Source of the DNA: Mycolicibacterium nivoides | Lineage (GTDB): Bacteria; Actinomycetota; Actinomycetes; Mycobacteriales; Mycobacteriaceae | Direction: 5' to 3' | Assembly (NCBI RefSeq): GCF_003855255.1 | Contig: NZ_CP034072.1 | Span: 4,001,485-4,065,484, forward strand | Length of the DNA: 64,000 nt | Shown: piece by piece, positions 26,771 through 35,349 of the stretch | Layout of the letters: every line of letters begins with the position of its first letter | Numbering within the stretch: the stretch's first letter is position 1 | The notes under the pieces: generated by a model | What the model was told of the DNA's origin: nothing | The model's database searches: none | Seen by the model: the letters and a program-made list of their open reading frames with translations, nothing else | Translations under genes and position numbers: made by a program

Positions 26771-26784
26771 TAGAACGTGTTCTA
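26771..26784. promoter_or_regulatory. Perfect KstR palindrome (fadE34/kstR)
   Basis: TAGAAC-GT-GTTCTA is a perfect 14-bp inverted repeat matching the published KstR motif. It lies 45 bp upstream of fadE34 and about 145 bp upstream of the kstR ATG. The remaining roughly 140 bases before kstR show no further clear motif. KstR is known to repress its own gene through such a site and to release it on binding cholesterol-derived CoA thioesters. Confidence 0.9.
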
Positions 26785-26927
26785 ATGGTGACAGTGTTCG
26801 ACCGTCAAGTCGACCCGCATCACAGCAGGACACGTCCGTGTGTTTACCGGCGCGGAGGTGCGTAGAAGGAGATCGCCGTGCGTATCGTTTTCGATGAGGT
26901 ACGCGTCGAGAGGGGGCCACACACCGC

Positions 26928-27605
26928 ATGTCCAGCGCACCACAGCAGGCAGGCAGCGAATCGTCCGGGTCGGACACCCGACCGCGTGAGGTTCTGAACG
27001 TGGCAGTCCTCGCCGAATCCGAACTCGGCTCCGAAGCACAGCGGGAGCGCCGCAAGCGCATCCTGGACGCGACCCTGGCCATCGCCTCCAAGGGCGGCTA
27101 CGAGGCCGTCCAGATGCGCGCCGTGGCCGAGCGTGCCGATGTCGCAGTCGGCACGCTCTACCGTTACTTCCCCTCCAAGGTCCACCTCCTGGTGTCCGCT
27201 CTCGGCCGGGAGTTCGAGCGCATCGACGCCAAGACCGACCGCGCCGCACTCGCCGGCGGCACCCCCTACCAGCGGCTGAGCTTCATGGTCGGCAAGCTGA
27301 ACCGGGCCATGCAGCGCAACCCGCTGCTCACCGAGGCCATGACTCGGGCCTTCGTCTTCGCCGACGCATCCGCCGCAGGCGAGGTCGACCACGTCGGCAA
27401 GCTGATGGACTCGATGTTCGCCCGGGCCATGAGCGACGGTGAGCCGACCGAGGACCAGTACCACATCGCCCGGGTCATCTCGGACGTGTGGCTGTCCAAC
27501 CTGCTGGCCTGGCTGACCCGACGGGCCTCTGCCACCGACGTCAGCAAGCGACTCGACCTGGCCGTGCGGCTGCTGATCGGCGCCGAGGACAAACCTAAGA
27601 TCTAG
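26928..27605 (+). CDS. kstR: Cholesterol catabolism repressor KstR (TetR family)
   Basis: A 225-residue TetR regulator. From residue 24 on it follows the KstR I recall nearly residue by residue: VAVLAESELGSEAQRERRKR, the HTH MRAVAERADVAVGTLYRYFP and the end SKRLDLAVRLLIG. It represses the cholesterol uptake and ring-degradation regulon, here hsaA-B, kshB and fadE34. The ATG at 26928 adds an N-terminal tail of about 23 residues (poorly conserved, Ser-rich) compared with the core; an inner GTG at about 27000 would remove it. Confidence 0.95.
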   Translation: MSSAPQQAGSESSGSDTRPREVLNVAVLAESELGSEAQRERRKRILDATLAIASKGGYEAVQMRAVAERADVAVGTLYRYFPSKVHLLVSALGREFERIDAKTDRAALAGGTPYQRLSFMVGKLNRAMQRNPLLTEAMTRAFVFADASAAGEVDHVGKLMDSMFARAMSDGEPTEDQYHIARVISDVWLSNLLAWLTRRASATDVSKRLDLAVRLLIGAEDKPKI

Positions 27606-27608
27606 CGG

Positions 27609-28358
27609 GTGAGCCTTCCCGCCGACCTTCAGGACGCACTGACCCGGGCCGCCAAGGTCCCACGGCTGCTCATCACCTCGGATTTCGACGGCACCCTGGC
27701 CCCGATCGTCAACAACCCCGCCGACGCGCGCCCGCTGCGCGAGGGTGCCGAAGCACTCGTGGCGCTGTCGCAATGTCGTGACACTTCGACGGCCCTGATC
27801 TCCGGCCGCGCGCTGGAGGTGCTGCGGGAGCTGTCGGGGATGCCCGCGGCCGTGCACATGGTCGGCAGCCACGGCGCCGAATTCGACTCCGGGTTCGCCC
27901 ACCCCATCGACCGCGTCCTGCTCGACACGATCGCCACCGAACTCACCGCGATCGCCGCGGTCCGGCCGGGCGTGACCGTCGAACTCAAACCCGCGAGCGT
28001 GGCCCTGCACGTCCGCAACGCCGACCCCGGCGACGCCGAAGCCGCGTCCGCGCAGGCACTCCGATCCGCACAAGCGTGGGATGTGCAGCTGACCAAGGGC
28101 AAGGCCGTGCTCGAGTTCGCGGTGATCACCACCGACAAGGGCGAGGCGATCGACATCCTGCGCGACCAGTACCGCGCGTCGGCGGTGATCTACTTCGGCG
28201 ACGACGTCACCGACGAGAAGGCGTTCCGCCGGCTGCGCGACGGCGACGTCGGTGTCAAGGTGGGACCGGGCGAGACCCTGGCCGGGTACCGGGTCGACGA
28301 GCCCGAAGACGTTGTGGCAGCGCTGAAGTACCTGTTGCAGGTGCGCGCGGCGAACTAG
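27609..28358 (+). CDS. otsB: Trehalose-6-phosphate phosphatase
   Basis: A 249-residue HAD-type phosphatase. The nucleophile motif is SDFDGTLAPIV (Asp25, Asp27), and LISGR, the SHGAEF motif and the late YFGDDVTDEKAFRRL are all typical of OtsB. It removes phosphate from trehalose-6-phosphate. It starts at GTG 27609, three bases after kstR, so the two are probably co-transcribed. It is compact, lacking the N-terminal extension of the 391-residue M. tuberculosis OtsB2. Its stop overlaps the convergent LacI gene by four bases. The family is clear; in vivo role beside other trehalose routes is not. Confidence 0.88.
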   Translation: MSLPADLQDALTRAAKVPRLLITSDFDGTLAPIVNNPADARPLREGAEALVALSQCRDTSTALISGRALEVLRELSGMPAAVHMVGSHGAEFDSGFAHPIDRVLLDTIATELTAIAAVRPGVTVELKPASVALHVRNADPGDAEAASAQALRSAQAWDVQLTKGKAVLEFAVITTDKGEAIDILRDQYRASAVIYFGDDVTDEKAFRRLRDGDVGVKVGPGETLAGYRVDEPEDVVAALKYLLQVRAAN

Positions 28359-29455
28359 GCCGGCGGGCCCGACGTCCGCCCGCGCACCACCTCGGTGGGG
28401 AGCACGTCGGTCACCGGAAGCCCCGACCGCGGCGGATTGTGCAGCAACTCGCCGGCGCGGCGTCCCTTGGCCAAACTGGACTGCACCACCGTGGACAGAC
28501 CGCGGCGCAACGCCTCCGGCACCCCGTCGAAACCCGTCACCGTCATCTCCCCCGGCACGTAGATACCGCGGGAGCGCAGATAGTCCATGGCTGACAGGGC
28601 CAGCACATCGGCGGTGCACATCAGCGCGGTGATGCGGGGATCGGCGTCCAGCGCCACCTCGGCGGCCGCCCCTCCGGATGTCGGCAGATGGTCGTAGCTC
28701 TCCACCACCGTCAGCCTGTCCGGTGCCAGTCCGGCGGCCGTCATCGCGTCGTACACACCGTGAATCCGCTCGCGCTGCACATGGAAATGCGGCGACAACA
28801 CCCGATCCGGATCTGCCAGTGCGGGTTTCGTACTCTCGTGCGGCCAGTCGCGACCCAGCCGCATGGTCAGCAGACCGATGTCCCGATGGCCCAGATCCAG
28901 TACATGTTCGGCCAGCCGCCGCATCGCGCCGCGGTCGTCGATGCTGACCCGGGACACCCCGTGAACATCCTTGGGCTGATCCACCACCACGACCGGCAAC
29001 TGACGCTGACGCACCACCGGCAGGTACGGATCGTCGTCGGAGGCCGAGTACACCACGAACCCGTCGACGCCCGCCGCCAGCACCGCCGCCGAACCGTCCT
29101 CGAAACTGCGGTTGGGCCCGATCGCCACCAGGAGCAGCCCCTGCCCCACCGCTTCGCAGGATTCGGCAAGTCCGGCAACGAAATCCAACGCGGCGGGATC
29201 ACTGAACGAGTAGTTGAGCGCCTCGGTGATGATCAACCCCACAGCGCCGGCCTTGCGGGTCCGCAGCGAGCGCGCCACCGGATCCGGCCCGGCATAGCCC
29301 AGCCTCTTGGCCGCATCGAAGATCCGGTCGCGGAGCTCGGCGGACAACTGGTCAGGACGGTTGTAGGCGTTGGAGATGGTGGTGCGAGAAACCTTCAGTT
29401 CGGCCGCCAACGAAGCCAAGGTGGCCCGCCGTGGCGGGTGGGGACTCCTTGGCAT
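28355..29455 (-). CDS. LacI-family transcriptional regulator
   Basis: A 366-residue regulator. It begins with the LacI HTH (TLASLAAELKVSRTTISNAY) and hinge (NAYNRPDQLSAELRDRI), followed by a periplasmic-binding-protein-like sensor domain (GLIITEALNYSFSDP, VVVDQPKD, GLLTMRLG). It is in the position of Rv3575c. The ligand may be a sugar; a link to the convergent otsB is possible but only positional. The zinc permease gene ends 11 bases upstream of its start, on the same strand. Confidence 0.88.
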   Translation of the reverse strand: MPRSPHPPRRATLASLAAELKVSRTTISNAYNRPDQLSAELRDRIFDAAKRLGYAGPDPVARSLRTRKAGAVGLIITEALNYSFSDPAALDFVAGLAESCEAVGQGLLLVAIGPNRSFEDGSAAVLAAGVDGFVVYSASDDDPYLPVVRQRQLPVVVVDQPKDVHGVSRVSIDDRGAMRRLAEHVLDLGHRDIGLLTMRLGRDWPHESTKPALADPDRVLSPHFHVQRERIHGVYDAMTAAGLAPDRLTVVESYDHLPTSGGAAAEVALDADPRITALMCTADVLALSAMDYLRSRGIYVPGEMTVTGFDGVPEALRRGLSTVVQSSLAKGRRAGELLHNPPRSGLPVTDVLPTEVVRGRTSGPPA

Positions 29456-29466
29456 GCTTTCCGAGG

Positions 29467-30333
29467 CTAGTGGATTGCTGAATTCCTCACCCGGTCAACC
29501 GTCCAGACCGCCAGCCAGAATCCGCAGGCGATCGTGACGATCACGAAGCTCGGCGGCATGTTGAAGATTGCGGACACCGCCAGCCCGGCCCACACCGAAA
29601 CGACGCTGATGCCGGTCGAGATCGCCATCGCGAGGATCGGCCGGGCAGTCACCATGATTGCCGTGGCGGCCGGGGTGACGACGAGCGCGAACAGCAGCAG
29701 CGTGCCCACCGCCAGCACCGCCATCGTCACCGCGATCCCCAGCAGGACCATGAACAGGACCGACAGCACGCGTACCGGCACCCCTTTGGCCTCGGCCACC
29801 TGCGGGTTGACGGACGCGAACAGCAATGGGCGGAAAACGAATACGACCGTGGCTGCCAACAAGAGCAGCAGCGCGGTGAAGTTCAGCAACTGCTGATGCG
29901 TGATGGCCAGCAGGTTGCCGAACAGCACGTTGGTCAGCGTGGACGAGTTCTTGGTGGCCAACGAGTTGAAGAACAGACCGAAACCGGTGGCCAGGGCCAG
30001 CACCGTGCCGGTGGCCACCTCGCGATCGTGGGCCCGGCTGCCCAGCGCCCCGATCACCAGGGCTCCGCCGACGCAGAACGCCAACAGGCCCAACCCGACC
30101 GGAAGCCCGAGCAGCGCCGCACCGGTGGCCCCGGGTAGACCGATGTGGGCCAGAGCGTGGGCGGCGAAAGCGGTGTTGCGCACGATGACGAAATAGCCGA
30201 TCAGCCCGGCGGCCAGCGCCACCAGCGTGCCGCCGATCAACGCATTCCGCATGAACGCCGAAGTCAGGATCTGCCACCAGTTGTGCTGATAGCCCATCGC
30301 GAATGTGCCCGCAGCCTGCAGACCCGCCGACAT
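29467..30333 (-). CDS. Zinc ABC transporter permease (ZnuB/AztB type)
   Basis: A 288-residue membrane protein with about eight or nine hydrophobic helices and the ABC-3 family layout: FMRNALIGGTLVALAAGLIGYFVI, HALAHIGLPGATGAALL, and TLLLFALVVTPAATA. It would form the channel for zinc (or manganese) import. The ATG at 30333 overlaps the ATPase stop (TGATG); a GTG at 30336 is possible. Last gene of the SBP-ATPase-permease operon that starts near the Zur box at 32147. Confidence 0.9.
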   Translation of the reverse strand: MSAGLQAAGTFAMGYQHNWWQILTSAFMRNALIGGTLVALAAGLIGYFVIVRNTAFAAHALAHIGLPGATGAALLGLPVGLGLLAFCVGGALVIGALGSRAHDREVATGTVLALATGFGLFFNSLATKNSSTLTNVLFGNLLAITHQQLLNFTALLLLLAATVVFVFRPLLFASVNPQVAEAKGVPVRVLSVLFMVLLGIAVTMAVLAVGTLLLFALVVTPAATAIMVTARPILAMAISTGISVVSVWAGLAVSAIFNMPPSFVIVTIACGFWLAVWTVDRVRNSAIH

Positions 30334-31127
30334 CACACGCTCCTCATGTACATCTGCCCCAGCGGGGTGTGGGCCACCTGCACCTTGGTGCCGTACAGGT
30401 GGGTCAGCAACTCGGCATCCACCACCTCGTCGATGGCCGCGTGGTGGGCGTGCCCGTCGAGCAGATAGATGGCGCTGTCGAGCACGCTCAGCAGCGGGTT
30501 GAGGTCATGTGCGACAACGAGGATCGTCACGCCGAGGTCCTGGTTGAGCCGGGCCAGCAGCTGCACGATCTCGTGCTGATTGCGCAGGTCGAGCGCGGCC
30601 AACGGTTCGTCGAGGATCAGCATCTTCGGATGTCCGACAAGGGCATTGGCCAGGGCGATGCGCTGGCGTTGCCCTCCGGACAGTTCCGACAGCCGCATGT
30701 CGGCGAACCCGGTGGCCTCGACCCACGCCAGGGCCTCGTCGACCCGGGCCCGGTCGGCGGTCGAGGTTCGGGTGAAGCCCCACCGCCGCCCGGTGAGCCC
30801 GAGGGTCACCGCGCCCCGGGCCCGGATGGCCTCGCCCGCGCCTGCGGCGTAATCCTGTGGGACGTAGCCGATCAGGTCGTTGTGCTCACCGGGTGCGCCG
30901 CCGAGCACCCGCACCGAGCCCGACGCCGCGGGCAGCAGGCCCAGCATGACCTGCAGCATCGTCGACTTGCCCGACCCGTTGGAGCCGATCAGCGCGACGA
31001 TGCCACCGGTCGGGATCTCGAAGGTGCCCTCCGACCAGATCAGCCGTCCCCCGCGCACGGCACTGACGTCATCGAAGACGAGGGCAGGGGGATCCACGGC
31101 ATCGGCAGGCATCGGCCCTGGACTCAC
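30333..31127 (-). CDS. Zinc ABC transporter ATP-binding protein (ZnuC/AztA type)
   Basis: A 264-residue ATPase: Walker A GSNGSGKST, the Q-loop region GYVPQDY, signature LSGGQRQR, Walker B MLILDEP and the H-loop VVAHDLN are all present. It powers the adjacent permease. The GTG at 31127 overlaps the stop of the binding-protein gene (GTGA), typical for this operon, so I prefer it to the in-frame ATG at 31178. Confidence 0.9.
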   Translation of the reverse strand: MSPGPMPADAVDPPALVFDDVSAVRGGRLIWSEGTFEIPTGGIVALIGSNGSGKSTMLQVMLGLLPAASGSVRVLGGAPGEHNDLIGYVPQDYAAGAGEAIRARGAVTLGLTGRRWGFTRTSTADRARVDEALAWVEATGFADMRLSELSGGQRQRIALANALVGHPKMLILDEPLAALDLRNQHEIVQLLARLNQDLGVTILVVAHDLNPLLSVLDSAIYLLDGHAHHAAIDEVVDAELLTHLYGTKVQVAHTPLGQMYMRSV

Positions 31128-32092
31128 GGCTGGATCTGAAGAGCTTTGGCGAGCGCGGTCAGTTGGTTCACCTGCCAAGCCTCGAACGAATCCGCTCCCG
31201 GCGCCGCCGTTTCGGTGACATCGACAACCGGGATTCCGGCGCTCTCGGCGGCGGCCCGGATCTGCTTGGGCAACGAGCCCTCGGTCTGGGTGTTGTAGAT
31301 CAGCACGTCGACGCCGCGGTCGGCGAGCAGACGCAGGAATGCGTCCAGGTCAGCCGGCGACGGGTCGGTCTCGTTGGACGACGCGGCCTGGTAGCCCGCG
31401 GGTGTCGCATTGACCAGACCGACCGCGGCCGCCATGTCGTCGAACACCGCTTCGGTGGCGGCGTAGCGCTTGCCGGTGGCCTTGGTCTTGATGTCGGCGA
31501 TCAGCTGTTGGTAGGGCTGCATCGAGGTGGTGAACTCGGCGCGGCGTTGCGCGAAGTAGTCCCGCGCGTCGGGAGCCAACTGGCCCAGTTCCTCGGTGAT
31601 CGTGTCGGCGACGCCGGTCACCGCGGCAGGGTTGTACCAGGCGTGCGGGTTGTTCGAGTGCTCGTGGGCATGTCCGCCGTCCCCGTCGCCATGATCGTGG
31701 TCGTCATCGCCGGCCCCGATGGCCGAGACGACGATCGCGTCCGGCGCGGTGCTCTGGGCCAGCTTGGTAGCCCACTCGTCGTAGTGTCCGCCGTTGATGA
31801 CCACCAGCTGCGCACCCTGGAACTTGGCCGCATCCGCGGGCGAGGGCTCGAAGTCGTGCGGATCGACCGACGACCCGGCCAGCACCGTGGTCACCTTCGC
31901 GCAGTCACCGCCCAGCGCGGACACGATGTCGCCCCACTGGTCGACGCTGACGACCACGTTGACCGGTGTGGTCACGCAGTTCCCGGCGGACTCGGGCTGC
32001 TTGGCCTCATCGGAGCCGCAAGCGGAAAGGGCGAAGGGGGTGGCCAGCAGCAACGCGGTGGCCATGGCGCGGAGATTCAGGGGCGGGAGCAC
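31124..32092 (-). CDS. Zinc ABC transporter substrate-binding lipoprotein (ZnuA/AztC type)
   Basis: A lipoprotein with lipobox ALSAC preceded by a short hydrophobic stretch. The cluster A-1 solute-binding fold is seen in SVDPHDFEPSPADAAK and NNPHAWYNP, both carrying metal-binding His. Between them is a loop with many His and Asp residues (DDDHDHGDGDGGHAHEH), which in ZnuA-type proteins collects zinc. It captures Zn2+ outside the membrane. I place the start at GTG 32092 because the frame to ATG 32128 runs through a Zur-box-like sequence at 32101-32115; the 32128 start is the alternative. Divergent from the COG0523 GTPase. Confidence 0.87.
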   Translation of the reverse strand: MLPPLNLRAMATALLLATPFALSACGSDEAKQPESAGNCVTTPVNVVVSVDQWGDIVSALGGDCAKVTTVLAGSSVDPHDFEPSPADAAKFQGAQLVVINGGHYDEWATKLAQSTAPDAIVVSAIGAGDDDHDHGDGDGGHAHEHSNNPHAWYNPAAVTGVADTITEELGQLAPDARDYFAQRRAEFTTSMQPYQQLIADIKTKATGKRYAATEAVFDDMAAAVGLVNATPAGYQAASSNETDPSPADLDAFLRLLADRGVDVLIYNTQTEGSLPKQIRAAAESAGIPVVDVTETAAPGADSFEAWQVNQLTALAKALQIQP

Positions 32093-32100
32093 GGCGATAA

Positions 32101-32115
32101 CGATAACCGTTTGCA
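32101..32115. promoter_or_regulatory. Weak Zur-box-like sequence
   Basis: CGATAACCGTTTGCA matches 11 of 15 positions of the stronger site TGAAAATCGTTTTCA at 32147. It could be a second Zur site for the zinc transporter operon, or part of the coding start of the binding protein if that begins at 32128. Confidence 0.35.
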
Positions 32116-32146
32116 TTAGCGGATGCACGTCCGGATGATGATTTAT

Positions 32147-32161
32147 TGAAAATCGTTTTCA
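32147..32161. promoter_or_regulatory. Zur box, zinc transporter / COG0523 GTPase
   Basis: TGAAAA-TCG-TTTTCA, perfect outer arms, matches the mycobacterial Zur palindrome. It lies 12 bp before the GTPase ATG at 32174 and upstream of the divergent zinc ABC operon, so zinc-loaded Zur would block both. Confidence 0.85.
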
Positions 32162-32173
32162 TTAAGGAGTGCC

Positions 32174-33304
32174 ATGTCCGACTTGCTGCCCGTCACCGTG
32201 TTGTCCGGCTTCCTCGGCGCCGGGAAGACCACGCTGCTGAACCACATCCTGGCGAACCGGGACGGCAGGCGCGTCGCCGTGATCGTCAACGACATGAGCG
32301 AGGTCAACATCGACGCCGCGCTCATCGCCGGGCAGGGACACCTCGACCGCACGGAGGAGAAACTCGTCGAGCTGACCAACGGCTGCATCTGCTGCACATT
32401 GCGCGAGGACCTGGTGGAAGCGGTCGGCGCGCTGGCGCGACAGAACCGGTTCGACCAGTTGGTGATCGAGTCGACGGGCATCTCCGAACCCATGCCGGTC
32501 GCGGCCACCTTCAGCTGGGAATTCGAGGACGGCTTCAGCCTGGGCACGCTGGCCCGGCTGGACACGCTGGTCACCGTCGTCGACGCGTCGACTTTCCTGA
32601 CCGAGTTGGCCCGGGGCGAAGCGCTGGCCGAGCGCGAGATGACGGCGGGTCCGGGTGATGCCCGCAGCATCGCCGACCTGCTCACCGATCAGGTGGAGTT
32701 CGCCGACGTCATCCTGCTCAACAAGACCGACCTGGTCAGCCCAGCAACCCTCGACACCGTCCAAACACTGCTGCGCAGGCTGAATCCGACCGCCAAGCTG
32801 ATCCGGACCGACCATGGCGTCGTCGATATCGGCGAGGTGCTGGGCACCGGGCTGTTCGACCCGCAGGCCGCCGCCCAGACCCCGGGCTGGGACGAGGAGA
32901 TCGCCGACGGTCACACACCCGAAACCGAGGAGTACGGCATCAGCTCGATGACCTTCCGCTCCGACCGGCCGTTTCACCCCCAGCGCCTCGGGGACGCGCT
33001 CGGTCAGGTGACAAGGGTGTTGCGCAGCAAGGGATTCTGCTGGATCGCCAGCCGCCCGACGATCGCCGCCATCTGGTCACAGGCCGGCCCGAACCTGGCG
33101 ATCGAGCCGGCGCAGTACTGGTCGGGCACCGAGATCGCGCCGGGCCAGGAGATCGTGTTCATCGGGATCAAGCTCGACCGGGACAACGTCCAGCGGCTAC
33201 TCGACGGGGCCCTGCTGACCGATGCGGAACTGGCCGAGGGCGAACGGGCCTGGGCCGGCTACCCCGATCCGCTACCGGCGTGGAACGTCACTCACTCGCA
33301 CTGA
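32174..33304 (+). CDS. COG0523 GTPase, CobW/ZagA-type zinc metallochaperone
   Basis: A 376-residue G3E-family GTPase. P-loop [13 protein letters not shown], the metal-binding motif [12 protein letters not shown] and the base-recognition motif NKTD are intact. A CobW C-terminal domain follows (RPFHPQRL...GFCWIASRP). Members controlled by Zur pass zinc to client enzymes in zinc-poor cells. The Zur box lies directly at its promoter. A related but P-loop-less protein (Mrf-like) lies at 44323. Its end overlaps the convergent methyltransferase gene by 17 bases. Confidence 0.9.
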   Translation: MSDLLPVTVLSGFLGAGKTTLLNHILANRDGRRVAVIVNDMSEVNIDAALIAGQGHLDRTEEKLVELTNGCICCTLREDLVEAVGALARQNRFDQLVIESTGISEPMPVAATFSWEFEDGFSLGTLARLDTLVTVVDASTFLTELARGEALAEREMTAGPGDARSIADLLTDQVEFADVILLNKTDLVSPATLDTVQTLLRRLNPTAKLIRTDHGVVDIGEVLGTGLFDPQAAAQTPGWDEEIADGHTPETEEYGISSMTFRSDRPFHPQRLGDALGQVTRVLRSKGFCWIASRPTIAAIWSQAGPNLAIEPAQYWSGTEIAPGQEIVFIGIKLDRDNVQRLLDGALLTDAELAEGERAWAGYPDPLPAWNVTHSH

Positions 33305-34115
33305 CCGGCTTACGCCCCCATACCGAGTACATCGTCGGTGACCGGTAGACGAACGTCGGGTCCTCCATGGCCCGACGGGCGTCGGCCAGAACCGACTCGG
33401 TGACGACTCCGCCGGCGATCATCACGTCGTCGAGCTTTGCGAAGCTCTCTACGAGAAACCCCGATTTCACGCTTCCACCCTGCTCCGTCGTCGAGCCGAC
33501 GTCGCTGCCCGTGGCCTCCAGACCCAGCTCGTCGACGTGGGCCGGCAGGCGTGCGCCGTAGTGCAGATCCATCACGCCTGCCCCAACCAGAAACTCGTGG
33601 CGCGCGCGCAGATAGGCATCAAAGCCGGCTGCCGACGGGTGGTCCGGGGCGAGTGATTCCGCGGTGCTGTAGTCGGGCTCCTCGACAACCAGCCAACCAC
33701 CCGGACGCAGCGCCGCCACCATGCGGCGCAGCACTGCGAGCGGATCGGCCATGTGCACCATCAACACCCGGCAATGCACGAGGTCGTATGCGGCCGACTC
33801 GATCTCGTCGCGCGTGATGTCGCAGCGACGTACCTCGATCCCCAGCGCGGGCAAGTCGTCCAGGAACCTCGGATCCAGGTCGACGGCGACAACATGACCG
33901 GTGGGTCCCACGCGGCTGCCGAGCCACCGCGCGACCGATCCCCCGCCCGCGCCGACTTCGAGACAACGCCAGCCCGGCCCCACCGCGATGGTGTCGAAGG
34001 TGCGAATGGTCCGCGGATCGCCCAGTGCTTCCAGCCGCTGTAGGCGCTCCCGCTCCTGCGTTGCTTCGTAGTCTGCGGCGAAGTACCGCCCGTCCTCGTC
34101 GGCATCGATCGGCAT
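33288..34115 (-). CDS. SAM-dependent methyltransferase
   Basis: A 275-residue class I methyltransferase. Motif I is [20 protein letters not shown], motif II is [12 protein letters not shown], and the post-motif [14 protein letters not shown] and [15 protein letters not shown] follow. The acceptor is unknown. It lies 33 bases after the AztD-like gene on the same strand and may be the last gene of a Zur-controlled transcript starting at 36465, though nothing in its sequence suggests zinc. Confidence 0.82.
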   Translation of the reverse strand: MPIDADEDGRYFAADYEATQERERLQRLEALGDPRTIRTFDTIAVGPGWRCLEVGAGGGSVARWLGSRVGPTGHVVAVDLDPRFLDDLPALGIEVRRCDITRDEIESAAYDLVHCRVLMVHMADPLAVLRRMVAALRPGGWLVVEEPDYSTAESLAPDHPSAAGFDAYLRARHEFLVGAGVMDLHYGARLPAHVDELGLEATGSDVGSTTEQGGSVKSGFLVESFAKLDDVMIAGGVVTESVLADARRAMEDPTFVYRSPTMYSVWGRKPVSASE

Positions 34116-34148
34116 ACCGACATTCTCGACGGTTCCACCGACTACCGA

Positions 34149-35309
34149 CTAGTGCGTATGGCCTACCGTCCCGCTGAGCTCGTTGGGTGCTTTCTCCAGT
34201 GTTGTCGAGGTGCCGACGTCGCCGGATTCGACATCGACGACGTGCACCTGCCTGGTGGCGGGGTCGGTGACGAACACGTCGTGGCCGCGGACGAACACGC
34301 TCGGCCTGGGCTGCTGCCAGTCATCGGGTTCGGTCCACGGCTCGGTCACCGCGATGGTTTTCACGGTGCGCCCGGAAACCGGGTCGACGACATGGAGCTT
34401 GCCGTCGGTGCCCAGGATGAGCGCTTCGGCGTGCGGACCGCGCGCCAGCGACCTGAACGAGTAGCTGACCGCCTGCGGCAGCGGTATCAGCCGCAGCTGA
34501 TTGCTCGCGGTGTCGATCAGAGCGAACCGGTTGGGCCGCTCCAGCTCGGCATCGGGATCGACCTTGTAGTCGCCCAGCGCCACCGGTGAGTCTGCATGTC
34601 CGCGAACCGTTCCCACCCGGCCGTATACGTCCGGGGCGGCGATCTTGGTGAAGGCACCGTCAGAGAAGGTCAAAACGCCGTTCTCACAGCCGAACACGAG
34701 GGTGGTGGAATCCACGACCGCTTCTCCGTGAATGCCGGGGCACTCGGCACTACGGGCGATCTCCCGGTCGGAGGCGTCGAAAGCGACTGCACCGCTGCGC
34801 TCGTCGGAATCGCCTTCGCTACGCACCCAACTCCCGTCGTCCAGTACCACGGCGACACCGTGGTGCGGCTGTGGCGCTCTCATGCCTCTCATCCGTGGTA
34901 CGGCAGCGGTGAGATTGTGTGGATCGAGCACGGTGATCTCACCGGAGCCGTCGGCGAACAGCACGGTGTGTTCACCGTGGGCGACGACGTGACCGGGCTC
35001 GTCGGCCACGAAGGTGGTGTCGGTCAGCGCCCCCGCCGACGCGTCGAGCAGCCGGAAACCCTCACCCGTGGACACCAACAGGTGCGAATCGTCGCCGGCC
35101 GGGTTGACCCGCAGGAACCCCTCCAGCGGGAGGTCGGCCTTGACCTGCAGGCTGTCGCCGTCCAGCACGTACAGCCCACCGTCGTAGGTGACCACCAGCG
35201 GATCGGGTATCGGCTCGCGTGCCGCCTGCTGCGTTTCGCCGCCGCCACAACCGGTCAGCGCTGCCGCGAGCGCACCGACCAAAACGAGGACCTTCGATGG
35301 ATTCGGCAT
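34149..35309 (-). CDS. aztD: AztD-like zinc metallochaperone, predicted lipoprotein
   Basis: A 386-residue secreted protein. Signal peptide and lipobox are visible (LVGALAAALTGC). The mature part begins PLVVTYDGGLYVLDGDSLQV and continues as beta-propeller blades (VNPAGDDSHLLVSTGEGFRLLD), matching AztD. AztD is a periplasmic zinc-storing protein that hands zinc to the transporter's binding protein. His-rich points include PGHVVAHGEH, QPHHGVAV and a C-terminal GHTH. It is separated from the zinc ABC genes by the GTPase and the methyltransferase but lies near the same Zur sites. Confidence 0.75.
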   Translation of the reverse strand: MPNPSKVLVLVGALAAALTGCGGGETQQAAREPIPDPLVVTYDGGLYVLDGDSLQVKADLPLEGFLRVNPAGDDSHLLVSTGEGFRLLDASAGALTDTTFVADEPGHVVAHGEHTVLFADGSGEITVLDPHNLTAAVPRMRGMRAPQPHHGVAVVLDDGSWVRSEGDSDERSGAVAFDASDREIARSAECPGIHGEAVVDSTTLVFGCENGVLTFSDGAFTKIAAPDVYGRVGTVRGHADSPVALGDYKVDPDAELERPNRFALIDTASNQLRLIPLPQAVSYSFRSLARGPHAEALILGTDGKLHVVDPVSGRTVKTIAVTEPWTEPDDWQQPRPSVFVRGHDVFVTDPATRQVHVVDVESGDVGTSTTLEKAPNELSGTVGHTH

Positions 35310-35349
35310 TCGTTCTCCTAGCTCGTCATGTGGAATCGGTCAGGTGGAT

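Noticed and set aside
26844..28619. A 591-codon minus-strand frame across kstR and otsB
   Set aside because: Both kstR and otsB on the plus strand have clear motifs; the antisense frame shows none.
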